Origin: Tautonia plasticadhaerens | GTDB lineage: Bacteria > Planctomycetota > Planctomycetia > Isosphaerales > Isosphaeraceae | Assembly (NCBI RefSeq): GCF_007752535.1 | Contig: NZ_CP036426.1 | Span: forward strand, 2,604,001 to 2,668,000 | Direction: 5' to 3' | DNA length: 64,000 nucleotides | Part shown: in pieces, positions 62,617 to 64,000 of the stretch | Position numbering within the stretch: position 1 is the stretch's first letter | Layout of the letters: every line of letters starts with the position of its first letter | Made by a program: the position numbers and the translations under genes | The notes under the pieces: generated by a model | Database searches by the model: none | The model's input: only the letters and a program-made list of their open reading frames with translations | Told to the model about the DNA's origin: nothing

Positions 62617-63474
62617 ATGCGGCAGAGGAACTGCCCCATCTTGTTCACGGTCGGATTCGGCCTGTTCCTGGCTTCGGCCGGGACGGCCTCGGCCGGCGCC
62701 ATCGGGACGATGACCGGGGATGTCGAGGTCGACTTCCCGATCGCCCCGAAGAACGGCGTCGTGGCCATCGTCGACAACCCCGGTGCGGACGGCGGCGCCA
62801 GCCCCTGGGACGTGGCCCAGCACCAGAAGCTCCCCGGCACCACCGGCTGGAACATCAAGGACCTCCGCCTGGCCTACGATGATTCCGCCGACCGGATGTA
62901 CCTGGGGCTGAATTTCTTCGGCATCGCCGGGGACGCCGACGGCGACGGCGACCCCGGCTCCCTGTCGGTCGGCATGGGTAAGGACATGCCGAGCCTCGGG
63001 GGCATGGAGTCGATCGTCGTGGCGCTGGACCTGAACCTGGACGGCGTCCCGGACGTGGTCTCCGGCGTGCCGACCCAGAAGTCCGGTGGCGCCCCGGGCA
63101 CCTCCGCCTTCACGGTGGCGAAGTACCAGCACGCCGAGGCCGGGCTCGGCTTCAGCTTCGGCGACACGCTGGCCGATCACGTCGGATCCCTGGCGTTCGA
63201 CCCCTCGGCCGAGCACCCGGACTTCCAGTTCACGATCGACAACTTCATGAAGCTCGAGGGGCTGGTCCCCGAGGACGGCTTCATCATCAGCGCCTTCGCC
63301 GGCGCCCCGGACGACGTGATCGCCGGCGAGGACTTCATCGCCAGCACCCGGATTGCCTTCCCGGGCAAGGGCAACCAGAACGTGCCGGAGCCGGCCACCC
63401 TGCTGGGCTGGGCCCTGATCGCGGGCGGGGCGATCGCCTACCGGGGGCGCAACCGGGTCTCCCGGGGGCGCTGA
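62617..63474 (+). CDS. PEP-CTERM-sorted exported protein
   Basis: 285 residues from ATG 62617 behind AAGGAG. Signal peptide to about residue 26 (FLASAGTASAG). The body aligns in order with residues 45-290 of the divergent neighbour: TGDVEVDFP, IKDLRLAYDDSADRMYLGL, GIAGDADGDGDPGSL, IDNFMKLEGLVPEDG, IISAFAGAPDDV. The aspartates suggest calcium binding. The C-terminus is a PEP-CTERM signal: VPEPATLLGWALIAGGAIAY followed by Arg residues, to be cut by an exosortase. A classical terminator follows. Role in the cell surface or matrix is likely; no enzyme motif was seen. Confidence 0.92.
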   Translation: MRQRNCPILFTVGFGLFLASAGTASAGAIGTMTGDVEVDFPIAPKNGVVAIVDNPGADGGASPWDVAQHQKLPGTTGWNIKDLRLAYDDSADRMYLGLNFFGIAGDADGDGDPGSLSVGMGKDMPSLGGMESIVVALDLNLDGVPDVVSGVPTQKSGGAPGTSAFTVAKYQHAEAGLGFSFGDTLADHVGSLAFDPSAEHPDFQFTIDNFMKLEGLVPEDGFIISAFAGAPDDVIAGEDFIASTRIAFPGKGNQNVPEPATLLGWALIAGGAIAYRGRNRVSRGR

Positions 63475-63524
63475 GCCGGCAGGCTTGGTCCAGGCGAGCA
63501 TTCTTCGGACTCCGTTCCGACTGG

Positions 63525-63560
63525 GCGGGGCCCCCTCCGTGGGGCTCCGCTCTTTTTTTT
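63525..63560 (+). terminator. Intrinsic terminator of the PEP-CTERM gene
   Basis: GCGGGGCCCC (63525-63534) pairs with GGGGCTCCGC (63541-63550), a 10-bp stem with one G-U pair and a 6-base loop, followed by TC and eight T (63553-63560). It is the only textbook Rho-independent terminator seen, 51 bases past the stop. Confidence 0.9.
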
Positions 63561-63676
63561 CGGCCGATCCCGGCCCCGAATCCGACCGACCGGGCCCCGA
63601 TCGCACCCGGCCGCCATTTCCTCCGGCACAGCCCCCCAGGTCGACGCGACCGGGCCCGCCCGACCGTCCCGTCCCG

Positions 63677-63706
63677 TTGCCGAGGACCGGGGAGACGGGG
63701 TACGCT
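63677..63706 (+). promoter_or_regulatory. Candidate promoter for the last, partial gene
   Basis: TTGCCG (63677-63682), an 18-base spacer, TACGCT (63701-63706): 4/6 and 3/6 of consensus. The start would be about 55 bases before ATG 63769. Confidence 0.35.
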
Positions 63707-63768
63707 GCCTCGGTCGCGAGGCCGGGGCGACCGATCCGCCCCGGATCCGCTCGACGGGGGCGCAACCG

Positions 63769-64000
63769 ATGTCAGACCACCGATCCCGATCGAATCCCCG
63801 GCCCCGGGCGACGGCCCCGTCGCTCCTCCCGCTGCTGCTGCTGCTGGGGCCGTTGCCGGTCGCCCCGGCGGCCGGGCCGGCCCCGGTCGACGACCCCCCG
63901 ACGGCCTCGACGGCCCCCCGGCACCCCGACCTGACCGGGCCGATCGTCTGCCTCTCGGTCCGGGGCTTCCGGGAATTCGTCCCCCGGGAGGAGCCGAGTC
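63769..64000 (+). CDS. Exported protein, N-terminal fragment (3' end beyond window)
   Basis: ATG 63769 opens a frame that runs off the right edge after 77 codons. A Ser/Arg/Pro N-terminus precedes a strong signal peptide SLLPLLLLLGPLPVAPAAG (about residues 18-36). The mature part begins Pro/Ala-rich (VDDPPTASTAPRHPD) and then becomes domain-like (GPIVCLSVRGFREFVPRE). No family can be assigned from so little. It is a secreted or membrane protein, separated from the PEP-CTERM gene by a true terminator. Confidence 0.75.
   Translation, partial: MSDHRSRSNPRPRATAPSLLPLLLLLGPLPVAPAAGPAPVDDPPTASTAPRHPDLTGPIVCLSVRGFREFVPREEPS

Overview
The window is about 72 % GC, and almost every gene carries a hallmark of the Planctomycetes, most likely an Isosphaeraceae relative (inference; no marker RNA is present). 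The hallmarks are a DUF1559 pseudopilin-like protein next to a tiny lipoprotein, a PEP-CTERM protein, a protein with a LEPR-like N-terminus, a Ser/Thr kinase fused to WD40 propellers, an ECF sigma factor with a membrane anchor and an outer domain, DUF3500 and Gfo/Idh/MocA proteins with Tat signals, and the RDD/SpoIIM/DUF4129/DUF4350 cluster. No rRNA, tRNA, CRISPR array, phage or transposase gene was seen.

Layout. 1-23,433 is transcribed almost entirely leftward. It holds a two-gene operon for very large secreted, membrane-anchored beta-rich proteins (the downstream one runs off the left edge), an inositol-monophosphatase-family enzyme, an anti-sigma/FecR/HEAT-like membrane protein, a glycosyltransferase-methyltransferase fusion coupled to a polytopic glycosyltransferase-like protein, the DUF4350/DUF4129/membrane/SpoIIM/RDD cluster (without MoxR and DUF58 in this stretch), and a parvulin-type lipoprotein. 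23,737-29,168 is a tight rightward cluster (GT2, CDP-alcohol phosphotransferase, GT2, methyltransferase, polysaccharide-deacetylase-like) that probably makes a surface glycan or glycolipid. 29,212-33,686 is leftward: a DUF1223 thioredoxin-like protein, a Tat-exported class V aminotransferase, DUF1559 and a small lipoprotein. A 433-bp decayed copy of the deacetylase 3' end lies among them. 34,156-45,777 is rightward: a GT4, a GT9 with a short membrane ORF, two TPR-like proteins, hisI, a class V aminotransferase with serA, and an AI-2E family transporter. 45,855-53,839 is leftward: a FAD oxidase with Rieske domain, an aldehyde dehydrogenase, and the kinase-WD40 protein. 54,114-59,662 is rightward: DUF3500, Gfo/Idh/MocA, a small unknown protein, the tethered sigma factor and a small exported protein. 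59,681-62,326 is leftward: an unknown small protein, arfB and the LEPR-like protein. 62,617-64,000 is rightward: the PEP-CTERM protein and the start of another exported protein.

Non-coding structure is rich. A two-part palindromic repeat family (here units A and B) occurs in five places, and one array is translated in frame inside the methyltransferase gene. A degenerate tandem array of about 200-bp units fills the 1.3-kb gap upstream of the aldehyde dehydrogenase. A perfect 38-bp palindrome separates serA from the transporter gene. Several hairpins sit at gene ends, including one classical intrinsic terminator with a T-run. A few sigma-70-like promoters can be read directly.

The main themes are envelope building (glycan transferases, sugar-lipid head-group chemistry, exported and sorted proteins) and envelope-linked signalling (kinase-WD40, tethered sigma factor, anti-sigma-like protein), plus a few housekeeping genes (hisI, serA, arfB).
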